This document shows positions 1-8,394 of a DNA stretch of 34,538 nt, piece by piece; within the stretch, counting starts at the first letter, position 1; every line of letters starts with the position of its first letter. The stretch is from an uncultured bacterium. Its GTDB lineage: Bacteria; Omnitrophota; Gorgyraeia; Duberdicusellales; 4484-171. The DNA lies in NCBI GenBank assembly GCA_913050175.1, contig CAJXAF010000006.1:1-34538 (forward strand), read 5' to 3'. A program made the translations under genes and the position numbers. The notes under the pieces are model-generated. The model saw only the letters and a program-made list of their open reading frames with translations, was not told the origin of the DNA and ran no database searches.

Positions 1-715
1 AAATGCTATTACCAAAGAAACCGCTGGTGCTGGCCCTCTTATTAAGCGCAACTGAAGTCACAGGTACAAAATTCTCATCCACGTCTAAAAAGTTAAAAAT
101 ATCTTTTACTATGCTTAAAGGATTAGAAATAAGCTCTTCGAATAAGTATGTTCTTATTTGGTCTTCAGAAAATAGAGAGTAGTAATTGCTTAGGGATTCA
201 TAATAGAAACTCCCCTTTATGCCTGACCATTTATCAGATTGCCCCCAATCACCAGAAATCTCTTTCTCTTGGTTTGCCAGCAACTCTCCATAATCTTTTA
301 ATTGATTAGCGCTATTTCTCACTTTTAAAACATGTGTTGAAAAAGCCCGGTCTAAGGGGTTACGTAAAATAACTATCAACTTAGCATGAGGAACTCTTTG
401 TTTTATCAATTTAGCTGTTGAAGAATTGTGCAGGTAACGGACTGAGGCTTCTCCGATTGCTTTTTCGCTTTTTACGTCTTTAAATAACTTTTTATATGAA
501 TCTAGATTTTTTGGCTTTAATGGTCCTTTTGGTTTATCTTGAATAAAATACTCCGGTTCTTTCTCTTGTGGCATAAAAATTTGAGGGTGCTGTCTTAAAT
601 AAAAAAATAAAGAAGTTGTAGCTGAACGTGGAGCTCCAATAATAAAAAAATTAGGAAATTTAGAGCCTGGACTATTATTTCTCTTGATATTAATTGAATT
701 TCTTATTTCTTCCAT
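1..715 (-). CDS. Sulfotransferase, 3' end beyond window
   Basis: Translation from ATG at 715 stays open to the window edge (about 238 codons), so the C-terminus is missing. The N-terminus has the PAPS 5'-phosphosulfate loop as FFIIGAPRSATTSLFFYL, with Ala where RSGTT is usual, followed by HPQIFMPQEKEPEYF. The 3'-phosphate-binding segment appears as LIVILRNPLDRAFSTHVL. These are the hallmarks of the Sulfotransfer_1 family, which moves sulfate from PAPS to a carbohydrate or other acceptor. The start is supported by AAGGAAG seven bases upstream. It overlaps the end of the GT4 gene by 26 bp, so the two are translationally linked. It resembles the 303-residue sulfotransferase at 4769-5680 in both motifs. 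The acceptor is probably the glycan made by the neighbouring genes; that is inference. Confidence 0.88.
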   Translation of the reverse strand, partial: MEEIRNSINIKRNNSPGSKFPNFFIIGAPRSATTSLFFYLRQHPQIFMPQEKEPEYFIQDKPKGPLKPKNLDSYKKLFKDVKSEKAIGEASVRYLHNSSTAKLIKQRVPHAKLIVILRNPLDRAFSTHVLKVRNSANQLKDYGELLANQEKEISGDWGQSDKWSGIKGSFYYESLSNYYSLFSEDQIRTYLFEELISNPLSIVKDIFNFLDVDENFVPVTSVALNKRASTSGFFGNSI

Positions 716-1751
716 AAAAGACTTCCTTATAAATCTGATAAGTTTTTTCAGCGCAACTCTGCCAGCTAAATTGCTTTGACTTAGCAAACCCATTTTTAAT
801 CAGTTTATCTCTATATGAATCATTTTCTAAGATATTGCTTAACTTGCAATCGAACTCTTCTAAATCACCGGGATTGATAAAGCATACTTCTTGGTCATTA
901 TATAACTCCTTAAATACAGCAATGTCAGAGCAAACAACCGGGCAACCGCAAGCCATTGCCTCCAAAATCGGTAGGCCAAAGCCTTCAGCTAAAGACGGCA
1001 TAAGCAAAACATCAGCTATATTATAAATCTCAATAAGCTCTTTAGAACTTATTGCCGGTTCAGATATGTTAAATATTCTTTTTTTTAGTCCATGCTTGAT
1101 AATATATTTTTTCTGTTTAGCTGTAAATTTTCCGATTTTTATGAATGTGATCTCTTTATTTTTTAGAAGAAGTTTTAATATTAACTCTATGTTTTTTCGG
1201 GGAAATGATGTGCCTACGTGTAAAATAGATTTATTTTTTATTGAGTATTTTTCTTTCAGCTGGCTTCTATTGTTTAAAGTTCTAAAATTACTTGAAACTC
1301 CATAAGGTATTATGCTTATTTTATCCTCAGGATAATTAAAATGGTTTTTGATACTTTTTTTTGTAGTATTTGAAGAAGTAATTATTCTTTCTGCTCTTGG
1401 CAAAAATTTTAAATTATAATTATGTCTTAATCTGCCCAAAAAAGATGTTTCTTTAGGAATGTCCAAAGGAATTAAATCATGACAAGTTAATATTGTTATC
1501 TTGGGATCAAGATATTTAAGTAAGCCGGCATAGCTATGATCAGATATATGGTTTAATTGACCCTGATGTCTTGAAGCTATTTTGGGAAACAAGTACTCTT
1601 TATGCAAATAATGCCTTAAGAGGGGTAGATTTTTTGCCTTTATTGTAAAATCGCTAACGCCATCCGGCATAAACTTAAGTAATTCATTGGTATAGCGCTC
1701 CATACTCATTGTATTTTCACCAATAACATTTCTAAATAATACTACCTGCAT
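690..1751 (-). CDS. Glycosyltransferase family 4 (GT-B)
   Basis: This 353-residue protein has the two-Rossmann GT-B layout. The N-terminal acceptor domain begins MQVVLFRNVIGENTMSMERY, a pattern common in GT4 enzymes of EPS and O-antigen loci. The C-terminal donor domain starts near residue 175 with ILHVGTSFPRKNIELIL. The retaining GT4 E-x7-E signature is complete at Glu256 and Glu264 within EGFGLPILEAMACG. It has no signal peptide, so it should be cytoplasmic and act on a lipid-linked glycan. It lies 9 bp after the small sulfotransferase and its 3' end overlaps the next sulfotransferase, so it belongs to one polysaccharide operon. The family call is firm; sugar donor and acceptor cannot be read from sequence. 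Confidence 0.93.
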   Translation of the reverse strand: MQVVLFRNVIGENTMSMERYTNELLKFMPDGVSDFTIKAKNLPLLRHYLHKEYLFPKIASRHQGQLNHISDHSYAGLLKYLDPKITILTCHDLIPLDIPKETSFLGRLRHNYNLKFLPRAERIITSSNTTKKSIKNHFNYPEDKISIIPYGVSSNFRTLNNRSQLKEKYSIKNKSILHVGTSFPRKNIELILKLLLKNKEITFIKIGKFTAKQKKYIIKHGLKKRIFNISEPAISSKELIEIYNIADVLLMPSLAEGFGLPILEAMACGCPVVCSDIAVFKELYNDQEVCFINPGDLEEFDCKLSNILENDSYRDKLIKNGFAKSKQFSWQSCAEKTYQIYKEVFYGRNKKFN

Positions 1752-1760
1752 ATGCTAAAA

Positions 1761-2405
1761 TTAATTAATAAAGGATAGAAATACATCTTGAGCTTCCTTT
1801 ATGGAATCGCATTTTTTTAATTCAGACCTTAAATCTTCTTTTAAGCCACGTTGTCTTTCTTTTAAGTCTTCTATTGATTTTGGCCTCCTAAGAGGGACTT
1901 TTCCCAGATTATAAGTAAAATTGGTCCCGTAGCGCTTATTAAGCAATTCAACAGTCAAGCCAGGATTCTCTATTGTTTTATCGAACTCAGCAATAATAAA
2001 ATTATGTTTTATTTTGGCTATACGTTTATAAAAATATATATAGCTGCGGATTATAATTCTATACGACAATAGAGGATCAACGGCCAAAATTGAAGCTATT
2101 GAAAAAAGAGGGTCTCTTATAGTTACTATACAAGGTACATTGTATTTAACGGCAGTAATAATTTTCATAGGCAGATGAATTTGGCTGGGTACGCAGACTC
2201 TCTTATTCCAACTACTAAAACATTGAATAAGAAAATTATTGGCTGATTTTGGGAAACCATCAATACAGATTGCTGTATCAGGATAAACAATATTCTTGCG
2301 AAATTTAGGCATTAGCCACAAACTTTTATACAAGTAGGGATGGCTGCCAAGAAAATTTCTAGATAAATATGGGAAATTTCTTAAAAATTTAGATTTTCTT
2401 ATCAT
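1761..2405 (-). CDS. Small divergent sulfotransferase-like protein
   Basis: The protein is 214 residues, shorter than most sulfotransferases (250-320). Near residue 47 it has ICIDGFPKSANNFL, which fits a PAPS-loop position with PKSANNF in place of PRSGTTS. A segment CIVTIRDPLFSIASIL follows, matching the 3'-phosphate-binding strand and helix with its R-D-P core. The C-terminus carries a charged helix that could form the lid. These two motifs in the right order and spacing support a PAPS-dependent sulfotransferase fold, but the family is divergent and the acceptor is unknown. I see no clear Shine-Dalgarno at the ATG used, so the start could be slightly off. It sits between the O-antigen-ligase-like gene and the GT4 gene in the same direction. 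Confidence 0.72.
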   Translation of the reverse strand: MIRKSKFLRNFPYLSRNFLGSHPYLYKSLWLMPKFRKNIVYPDTAICIDGFPKSANNFLIQCFSSWNKRVCVPSQIHLPMKIITAVKYNVPCIVTIRDPLFSIASILAVDPLLSYRIIIRSYIYFYKRIAKIKHNFIIAEFDKTIENPGLTVELLNKRYGTNFTYNLGKVPLRRPKSIEDLKERQRGLKEDLRSELKKCDSIKEAQDVFLSFIN

Positions 2406-2435
2406 TATATTAAAAGTAATATTTATCTTCTAAAA

Positions 2436-3830
2436 TCAGTCTACCTTTAAACAAAAGTATTTTTTTCTAGCTAGGGCTAAACCTAAAAACATCCAAAGCA
2501 TTAGTCCAGGCATGGAAACCAATACCCGTGAGAATATTGCCTGGCTGAAGATAGCAACAATTATAGTCTCATTTATTATGGTAAATTGATCCTTCTTGGC
2601 TAGGCTTGTTTGAAAAGTGTTTGATAGTAACCCGAATAAAGCAATTATATAGGTAAGCCCAGCAAAGAACCCCAAGCTATAAGGCAGATAGATAATTTCA
2701 GAGTGTAGTCGCATATATTTATATTTTGATTGATTGATTCTGGCCAATAAACCTATACCGCCAAACCCCTGGCCTTTAAGGTTAAAAAGAGATTGGGGCA
2801 GGAAGACTACATATTCATGAATTCTTTTTTTTAGACTTATGTCATCTTTTATATTAGAAATACTTTGAAAACGTGAGCTCATTTGTTCATTTATTGGCGT
2901 AAAAAATAAAAATGGCATCAATAAGATACAAACTACTATGATGACTAAAAATATATGTATTTTAAACCGTTTTTTTGCTCTTAAAATAGCAAATGATACT
3001 CCTAGCATCCATCCACCCCAGGCAGAACGAACCATAGACAAAAGAAATGCTATATAGCCAAAAGTAGCTGAAGTAGCTGCTACCGCACCTCTATTATTAA
3101 ATAGCAATAGCAAACCAACTAACATTACTCGAGCGAAAACATTGGGTGAGTTTAAAGTACTAAAAACTCTGACCTTAAAACTTTCTGCTCCACCAATTGC
3201 CTTCATCTGAGAACTTATCATCCAGTATTTATCCCAATCAAAGAGAAAGATAAATTGAAGCAGGCCATATGTTCCTATTACTAAGATAATCCAGATAAAT
3301 GTTTTTTGAATTATTGCTTTGCAATGATTATAAGTCTTAAATTGTAAAATTATATGGATTCCAAAAAAAACCGGTAATATCCAAGTAAGTAATTCAAAAC
3401 TGGCACTAAACATACCATTATTTACTACCCCTAGGATATAGCCATAACCTATTGATATAAAAATCATAATAAAGGCCAGAAGGGTCTTTTTTGACAAATA
3501 ACCCAGCCGGTGGATAAAAGTAATAAGTGTTGGCGAAAGTACCAGATAGGGGGTTAAAATAACAGTATTTAAATGATCCCATTCTAATTGAAAATCTACG
3601 ACGCGGCGAATACAAGGATTTAGAACCCAAATCCATAAGATAAAACTTATATAACGAAAGGGCTTTAAAAAATAAAGCAACAAACCAGCAATAAAAGATA
3701 GCGCCGGATAGGAAATCTTAAAATAAAGACTACCTGGCCTAAGAAGACCAAAGACGACAAAAATAATGAAGACTATAATTATAATCCAGTCTGAATAAGT
3801 GTTTATATATTTTTTAATAAATTTAATCAT
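2436..3830 (-). CDS. O-antigen ligase / Wzy-type polymerase membrane protein
   Basis: A 464-residue polytopic membrane protein with roughly a dozen hydrophobic segments from the N-terminus onward. Near residue 260 is LLSMVRSAWGGWMLG, the S-x-x-R-x-x-W pattern of the Wzy_C/WaaL superfamily. Towards the end is RLHSEIIYLPYSLGFFAG, which matches the conserved H-x-E/N element after the large periplasmic loop. Members join repeat units or ligate finished glycan to its anchor at the periplasmic face. The family cannot be split into ligase or polymerase from sequence alone. Its ATG overlaps the stop of the GT2 gene by four bases (ATGA), showing translational coupling. Confidence 0.85.
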   Translation of the reverse strand: MIKFIKKYINTYSDWIIIIVFIIFVVFGLLRPGSLYFKISYPALSFIAGLLLYFLKPFRYISFILWIWVLNPCIRRVVDFQLEWDHLNTVILTPYLVLSPTLITFIHRLGYLSKKTLLAFIMIFISIGYGYILGVVNNGMFSASFELLTWILPVFFGIHIILQFKTYNHCKAIIQKTFIWIILVIGTYGLLQFIFLFDWDKYWMISSQMKAIGGAESFKVRVFSTLNSPNVFARVMLVGLLLLFNNRGAVAATSATFGYIAFLLSMVRSAWGGWMLGVSFAILRAKKRFKIHIFLVIIVVCILLMPFLFFTPINEQMSSRFQSISNIKDDISLKKRIHEYVVFLPQSLFNLKGQGFGGIGLLARINQSKYKYMRLHSEIIYLPYSLGFFAGLTYIIALFGLLSNTFQTSLAKKDQFTIINETIIVAIFSQAIFSRVLVSMPGLMLWMFLGLALARKKYFCLKVD

Positions 3831-4762
3831 TTCTTGTAATTTAACTTTTTCCAGGCTTTAAATCCCTGCCACCGACCACGATAACTTGCAAGCAACTTCC
3901 TTAAAATTAGCCCTCTTTGGCTTGGCAAAAATCTTAATAGCTGTACAAAGCCGGGAGCATCTCTGGTGCCAACCGCTAAACACCAAACAATAAAAAAGCA
4001 TCGACTCATAGGCGATAAGTGTTTAAGCACGATAAGGGTCTCATTGTAAACATTATCAGTAAAAACAGCAGGATTAAACTCATCTCTCTTATCCAGCCCT
4101 GGACGTTCTCCTAAATAATGGTCAACAATTATATTGGGATCATAAATAATTTGCCAGTTACGCTGTTTAACTTTTAAAGAAAAATCTAATTCAAAAAACA
4201 TTATTGTGCCAGAACCACGTAAAGACTTCTCAAAGCACAAACCATCTATAGCCTCTCTTCTAAAACTCATATTAACGCCTTTTAAATGATCAACTAATCT
4301 TGGACCACCAAAACCTAAGTGGTGATTGCCAATCATTCGGCCAAACCACTGTAGTTTGCCGACTGTTTCTTTTCTTCCCTCTATAAGCTTACCATCTTTG
4401 AACATATTATCCCGGCCGCCAAGACCACCTAGTTTAGGCTCGGATAAAAAATGAGCTTCAATTTTTTCAAGCCAGGATAACGAAGCACTGGCATCATCAT
4501 CAGTAAAGACAATAATCTGACCCTTGGCTTGGCTGAGCCCTAAATTATAAGCAGGGATTGAACCAATTACATTAATAGTAAGTATGCGTAAATTTAAATT
4601 CTCCGGCCTAAAATTTTCTAAAAAATCAGTAGTAGCTTTATCCTCGGGATGAATAATTAATAGGACCTCTTCCGGCAACCGGTTTTGCTTTGTAAGAGCC
4701 ACGAGACACTGTTTAAGAAGTTCTGATCTTTTGTAGGTAGGTACGATAACGCTAATATTCAT
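3827..4762 (-). CDS. Glycosyltransferase family 2 (GT-A)
   Basis: The 311-residue protein begins MNISVIVPTYKRSELLKQCL, the standard GT2 nucleotide-binding start. The metal- and donor-binding acidic motif is FTDDDASASLSWLEKI, with Asp88-Asp90. A later GLGGRDNMF and GVNMSFRREA segment fits the acceptor side of family members such as rhamnosyl- and glucosyltransferases. The C-terminal third contains a hydrophobic stretch (CFFIVWCLAVGT) that probably associates with the inner membrane. It follows the sulfotransferase at 4769-5680 by 6 bp and overlaps the membrane ligase/polymerase by 4 bp. The GT2 call is secure; the sugar specificity is unknown. Confidence 0.93.
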   Translation of the reverse strand: MNISVIVPTYKRSELLKQCLVALTKQNRLPEEVLLIIHPEDKATTDFLENFRPENLNLRILTINVIGSIPAYNLGLSQAKGQIIVFTDDDASASLSWLEKIEAHFLSEPKLGGLGGRDNMFKDGKLIEGRKETVGKLQWFGRMIGNHHLGFGGPRLVDHLKGVNMSFRREAIDGLCFEKSLRGSGTIMFFELDFSLKVKQRNWQIIYDPNIIVDHYLGERPGLDKRDEFNPAVFTDNVYNETLIVLKHLSPMSRCFFIVWCLAVGTRDAPGFVQLLRFLPSQRGLILRKLLASYRGRWQGFKAWKKLNYKK

Positions 4763-4768
4763 AAAAAA

Positions 4769-5680
4769 TCACTTCAACCAATGGCTTAAATCTCTATTGA
4801 TCATATCTGATAGTATTAAGACATCACTTTGGAATTCTTTTATTAATACTTTTTTAAATTCTTCATCAAGGGGCTGGCGCTTTATATGTTTAGCATTTAA
4901 GTTATTAAGTATTTTTTTAATTCCTAGTGTTTTTAAACCTGCAATTTTTTTAAATTTTACAATACCCGAGGACAATTTTTTTGGTGGATCTTTTGTGAGT
5001 CGATTTATAAAATCTCGCCTATAAACCCGGTTCTGATTAAATACCTTAAAAGTAATTTTGTCATCTCTAGGAATAGATAAAAAATCTAACACTTCTTCAT
5101 AGATCTCTCTAGTCTTGCTAATAAAATCGTCAAAAATAATTATTTTAACTTGACCATGAGAGAATACACCTAATAGGCGCTTTACTTGCGCTCCTAATTT
5201 GCCTACCTCTGAATATTGCAAAAATTGTTCGGAATGATTTCTTTTAGGTAGATTAAATCCCTTTTTCCGTAAATCCTGTAAGTTCCAGGCCTCTTTGAAA
5301 GTACTGGCATCTTCATTGCGTCTATAACGCATTTGATAGTATGATGAATAAACTAAATCTACCGGGTTTCTTAACATGACTATTATTTTGGCCTTATCAT
5401 TAAACTGCTTAATATTTTTTAAAGCTACCAGAGATTGTAAATATCTTGTTGAAGCCTCACCAACAGCCTGATGGCAGATTTTAGTTTTTTTAAACAAAGA
5501 TAAGTATTGGGGCATAGTTTTAACTATCTGGTACCTACTAAAATCAGACGAAAAAAATCCCGGCTCTTTCGGAAAGCTCATAAAAATATTAGGATGGCTT
5601 GATAAATAATTGTATAAAGATGTTGTCCCGCAACGGGGCGCTCCGACTATAAAAAAATTAGGTTTAATTACTTTAGACAT
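4769..5680 (-). CDS. Sulfotransferase (Sulfotransfer_1 type)
   Basis: A full-length 303-residue PAPS-dependent sulfotransferase. The PAPS loop is NFFIVGAPRCGTTSLYNYL at residues 8-26, with the usual R-x-G-T-T core. It is followed by HPNIFMSFPKEPGFFSSDF, typical of enzymes related to heparan/NodH-type carbohydrate sulfotransferases. The 3'-phosphate site is KIIVMLRNPVDLVYSSYYQM, and GEASTRYL precedes it. There is no signal peptide, so sulfation should be cytoplasmic. It overlaps the upstream sulfotransferase gene by 8 bp and precedes the GT2 gene by 6 bp. It is the most canonical of the four sulfotransferases here. Confidence 0.93.
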   Translation of the reverse strand: MSKVIKPNFFIVGAPRCGTTSLYNYLSSHPNIFMSFPKEPGFFSSDFSRYQIVKTMPQYLSLFKKTKICHQAVGEASTRYLQSLVALKNIKQFNDKAKIIVMLRNPVDLVYSSYYQMRYRRNEDASTFKEAWNLQDLRKKGFNLPKRNHSEQFLQYSEVGKLGAQVKRLLGVFSHGQVKIIIFDDFISKTREIYEEVLDFLSIPRDDKITFKVFNQNRVYRRDFINRLTKDPPKKLSSGIVKFKKIAGLKTLGIKKILNNLNAKHIKRQPLDEEFKKVLIKEFQSDVLILSDMINRDLSHWLK

Positions 5681-6611
5681 TCAATATATTTTTCTTGATT
5701 GCTGCGTAACGACACTCAATTATTTTTATTACCTTTTCATCTATAAAGTTTTTATACTTATTTATTGATTTTGTATTTAGGCGGTTAAACTCACCTTTTG
5801 CAATATTGGCTTCTAAAAAATCATTTAACTTATTTACATACAATTTAGGTTTAGAAACAAAATCATTATATTGCAATAAAATGTAATTAGTTTTATTAAA
5901 CTTCGTACTATTGCTTACTTTTTCATAGCAGCTTTTTTCCAGATACTCCCATAATAAATATGCTCTTAGGTAATTTGGCCCTTCTATGAAAAGCTCTATA
6001 TCGCTCTTATCTACCCAGTAGGGGACTCTTTTCTCCTTAATAGATTTTATAATGCCTATTTCTGGAATCTGGCTATAGATTTCATTGCTATTTTGCATAT
6101 TTAATATAAGCTCATCACTAAAAGCATTATAGCTCTGGATAAGACTACTGGCACAAGCTCTTGGGTCACGAATAATATGTACTATCTTTGCCTCGGGAAA
6201 AATATCAAGAATTAATTCTGGATTCATAGTTAAAAACGGTTCATGGTATATAAATCTGATATTCTCATAAAAATTTGAGTCCAGTCTGGTTTTTAATAGT
6301 ATGCTATGAGAAAATTCTTTTAGGGATATTTTCCCTTTCAGCAATTTTGCCAGCAAGAGTATCCTTCTCTGTCGTTGCTGGCGGATAGCGCTTTCTATGT
6401 TGGCTCTTATTTCACAGATATAGAATTCATAATCTTGGCTAGAAATACCATCTGCTATCTTATGCACTATATGGGGGGTAATTAAAATATCGTGGAATAA
6501 TTCAGAGTAAGGCATGGAAGAGATAATTTCTGAAAGGACAGTCGTGCCGGATCGGGGAGATCCGATCACAAAAATTGGTGGCCTAGACTTGTATTTCATC
6601 TTAGAAGTCAT
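5673..6611 (-). CDS. Sulfotransferase (Sulfotransfer_3-like)
   Basis: A 312-residue protein whose PAPS loop IFVIGSPRSGTTVLSEII (residues 13-30) is intact. The 3'-phosphate-binding element is AKIVHIIRDPRACASSLIQS, the form seen in Sulfotransfer_3 and tyrosine/carbohydrate sulfotransferase relatives. A later LRAYLLWEYLEKS helix and YILLQYNDFVSKP strand match the 'W-x-x-x ... Y-E-D-L' region of the family. It differs clearly from the 4769-5680 enzyme, so the two probably act on different positions or substrates rather than being recent duplicates. Its start is one base after the stop of the sulfatase-fold gene and its 3' end overlaps the next gene by 8 bp. Confidence 0.9.
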   Translation of the reverse strand: MTSKMKYKSRPPIFVIGSPRSGTTVLSEIISSMPYSELFHDILITPHIVHKIADGISSQDYEFYICEIRANIESAIRQQRQRRILLLAKLLKGKISLKEFSHSILLKTRLDSNFYENIRFIYHEPFLTMNPELILDIFPEAKIVHIIRDPRACASSLIQSYNAFSDELILNMQNSNEIYSQIPEIGIIKSIKEKRVPYWVDKSDIELFIEGPNYLRAYLLWEYLEKSCYEKVSNSTKFNKTNYILLQYNDFVSKPKLYVNKLNDFLEANIAKGEFNRLNTKSINKYKNFIDEKVIKIIECRYAAIKKNILNV

Positions 6612-7811
6612 TTAATTATAAATTAGATCTTCTTTTAGATGATTTTCTAGTAAAGCTTTCATCTCTTCTATTTTTGCATTAAAAATACCCTTTTTGTTTA
6701 CCTTTACCCTTCGATTTAACTTTAAATCAAAGAGTTTGCTTCTTTGGGGAAACTTTTTGTTGAGTATAAATTTATAATCCTCTGTTCTAACCATAGTCGC
6801 TCTATTTGTTGAAGCAAAAATAGCTCTTTCGCTCTTATTATCTATATTATTAATTAAACCGATCAGATCACTACCGTCAATTTGGTTGACTCCGGCTATC
6901 TCCAAGACGCTTAATATTGTGGGTACAATATCCACCAATCCGGCTACTTTTTTAATCCGCCTGGGGAGAAAACCAAAAGACTTTGGCATTTTAATAATAA
7001 GAGGAACATGCAAGGATGTATCATCTAAACGGTCGCTGACCTTGATAACAGCACCTTGACTAAGTTCTCTGCCATGAGCTGAAGTAACAATTAAAAGAGT
7101 ATTGTCCCACAAGTTAACTGCTTTTAAAAAGTCAAAGAATCTATTCAAATACCCGTCAATGTACTTTAATTTCTGATCGTAAGAATAATGCATAGTGTCT
7201 GTATTATTTTTGTAATCTTTTTTTTCTAACTCATTCAGTTGTAAAAGAAGAAAAAAATCTTTATCTTGATTTTCTAGAACCCATCTATGCACTTTTGGTA
7301 AAATCAGAGACATTTGTTTGCTTTTATACCAAAAATTAAAATCCTTGCCATAGCTAAGTAAGTGAGAAACGCTTGGGGAGTTACTAAAACCGGCTGTCAT
7401 GAACTTGTGTTTTTTTAAAATATTAATTAAACTTTCTTTTGTATTCAAAATAGCTGAGCTATTTTCAGGTCTTTTTAGATAATCAAAGTTAAGCCTGTAG
7501 TCAGATGTTAACATAGATATGTAAGACAAGACTGTTCTTGGTGACTGACTAAAAGCATTTTCAAATATTAGGCTTTCTTTGGCAAATGTATCAATACCAG
7601 AAGAAGCGTTTGTCTCATACCCATAACAACTTAAATCGCCAGCTCTTAAACCGTCAATAGTGATAAGTATTACCTTGGAAGCATTGTTATGTAAATTAGG
7701 CTTACCTGAATCTTTTTTCCTAAAATCTAAGATAATTAAGGTTAAAGAAACTAATGCTACTAAGACTATTAGAAGCGTAGGTTTACCTTGTTTGGGATAA
7801 AGAAATGACAT
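6612..7811 (-). CDS. Membrane-anchored sulfatase-fold protein, probably inactive
   Basis: The 399-residue protein has one N-terminal transmembrane helix (about residues 12-29) and then an alkaline-phosphatase/sulfatase fold beginning KVILITIDGLRAGDLSCYGY. The next landmarks also match the family: FAKESLIFENAFSQS, DNTLLIVTSAHGREL and DTSLHVPLIIKMP. Key residues are changed. The C/S-x-P-x-R maturation site aligns with T93-V-L-S-Y, so the formylglycine Cys/Ser is Thr and the Pro and Arg are gone. The usual D-H-G metal motif is A245-H-G. The P-H-x-P-Y segment reads LNELEKKDY with no His. Asp53 and His268 remain. It is first in the polysaccharide operon. Periplasmic location follows from the anchor; it may bind sulfated glycan or have another activity. 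Confidence 0.82.
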   Translation of the reverse strand: MSFLYPKQGKPTLLIVLVALVSLTLIILDFRKKDSGKPNLHNNASKVILITIDGLRAGDLSCYGYETNASSGIDTFAKESLIFENAFSQSPRTVLSYISMLTSDYRLNFDYLKRPENSSAILNTKESLINILKKHKFMTAGFSNSPSVSHLLSYGKDFNFWYKSKQMSLILPKVHRWVLENQDKDFFLLLQLNELEKKDYKNNTDTMHYSYDQKLKYIDGYLNRFFDFLKAVNLWDNTLLIVTSAHGRELSQGAVIKVSDRLDDTSLHVPLIIKMPKSFGFLPRRIKKVAGLVDIVPTILSVLEIAGVNQIDGSDLIGLINNIDNKSERAIFASTNRATMVRTEDYKFILNKKFPQRSKLFDLKLNRRVKVNKKGIFNAKIEEMKALLENHLKEDLIYN

Positions 7812-7833
7812 AATTAATCCTTAAATTCAATAG

Positions 7834-7842
7834 ATTATATCA
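7834..7842 (-). promoter_or_regulatory. Extended -10 promoter for polysaccharide operon
   Basis: On the minus strand the sequence reads TGATATAAT, a perfect -10 hexamer with an upstream TG dinucleotide. It lies about 22 bases before the sulfatase-fold start. No good -35 is seen, which is usual for extended -10 promoters. A short leader with AAGGA precedes the ATG. Transcription would start near 7827. Confidence 0.5.
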
Positions 7843-7951
7843 AAAAAACTATTTATCCACTAATAAAACAATCACTATCAAGATATGGCTAAATAAGAGT
7901 ATTATCTGAATTCTTATAGGTTTTGTAATGGTAGGATTAAATAGAAAAACT

Positions 7952-8383
7952 CTAATTTGATTGATCCAAAAGAAAGGCTTTAATTTTTTCTTTAATGCTG
8001 TCTCTGATCTTGCCTGTGGCTTTGAGCTTATCCTCCCAGGACCCGGAAAAACTTGAAGGATCATTAAATTCCCAACTTAGGCGTTTAGCCGGGGAAGGAA
8101 AATTAGGACATCTCTGACCTTGGGCTTGGCTGCAAACAGTAATAATATAATCGTAGGTTTTGGCGTGGCTGTGCAGGTCAAAGACACTTTTTGTGGTTTT
8201 ATTTGAAATATCAATTCCGATCTCCTGCATTGATTCAACAGCCAAGGGGTTTAGCTTACCGGGCTCAATGCCGGCGCTTTCAACTTCAAACCTATCAGAA
8301 GCAATATCATTTAATAAAGCCTCAGCCATTTGGCTGCGGGCTGAATTATGAATGCAGATAAATAAAACTCTTATTTTTCCCAT
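7952..8383 (-). CDS. arsC: ArsC-type arsenate reductase / LMW phosphatase fold
   Basis: A 143-residue protein of the low-molecular-weight tyrosine phosphatase fold, start MGKIRVLFICIHNSARSQMAE. The P-loop C-x5-R signature is CIHNSAR, near residues 10-16. SAGIEPGKLNPLAVESMQEIGID matches the ArsC family closely. The relay cysteines of thioredoxin-coupled ArsC appear in VCSQAQGQRCPNFP, eight residues apart where seven is common. WEFNDPSSFSG supplies the conserved D-P acid loop. It should reduce arsenate to arsenite in the cytoplasm. It is third in a cluster after a Na/Pi cotransporter and a PhoU-like gene, so arsenate entering through the phosphate transporter is a sensible substrate. A phosphatase role cannot be excluded. 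Confidence 0.88.
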   Translation of the reverse strand: MGKIRVLFICIHNSARSQMAEALLNDIASDRFEVESAGIEPGKLNPLAVESMQEIGIDISNKTTKSVFDLHSHAKTYDYIITVCSQAQGQRCPNFPSPAKRLSWEFNDPSSFSGSWEDKLKATGKIRDSIKEKIKAFLLDQSN

Positions 8384-8394
8384 AGTAAAAAGAA

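Noticed and set aside
7849-8064. 71-codon minus-strand ORF with a hydrophobic tail after arsC
   Set aside because: It overlaps arsC out of frame; no ribosome-binding site or family match, so the hydrophobic tail is likely chance in AT-rich DNA.
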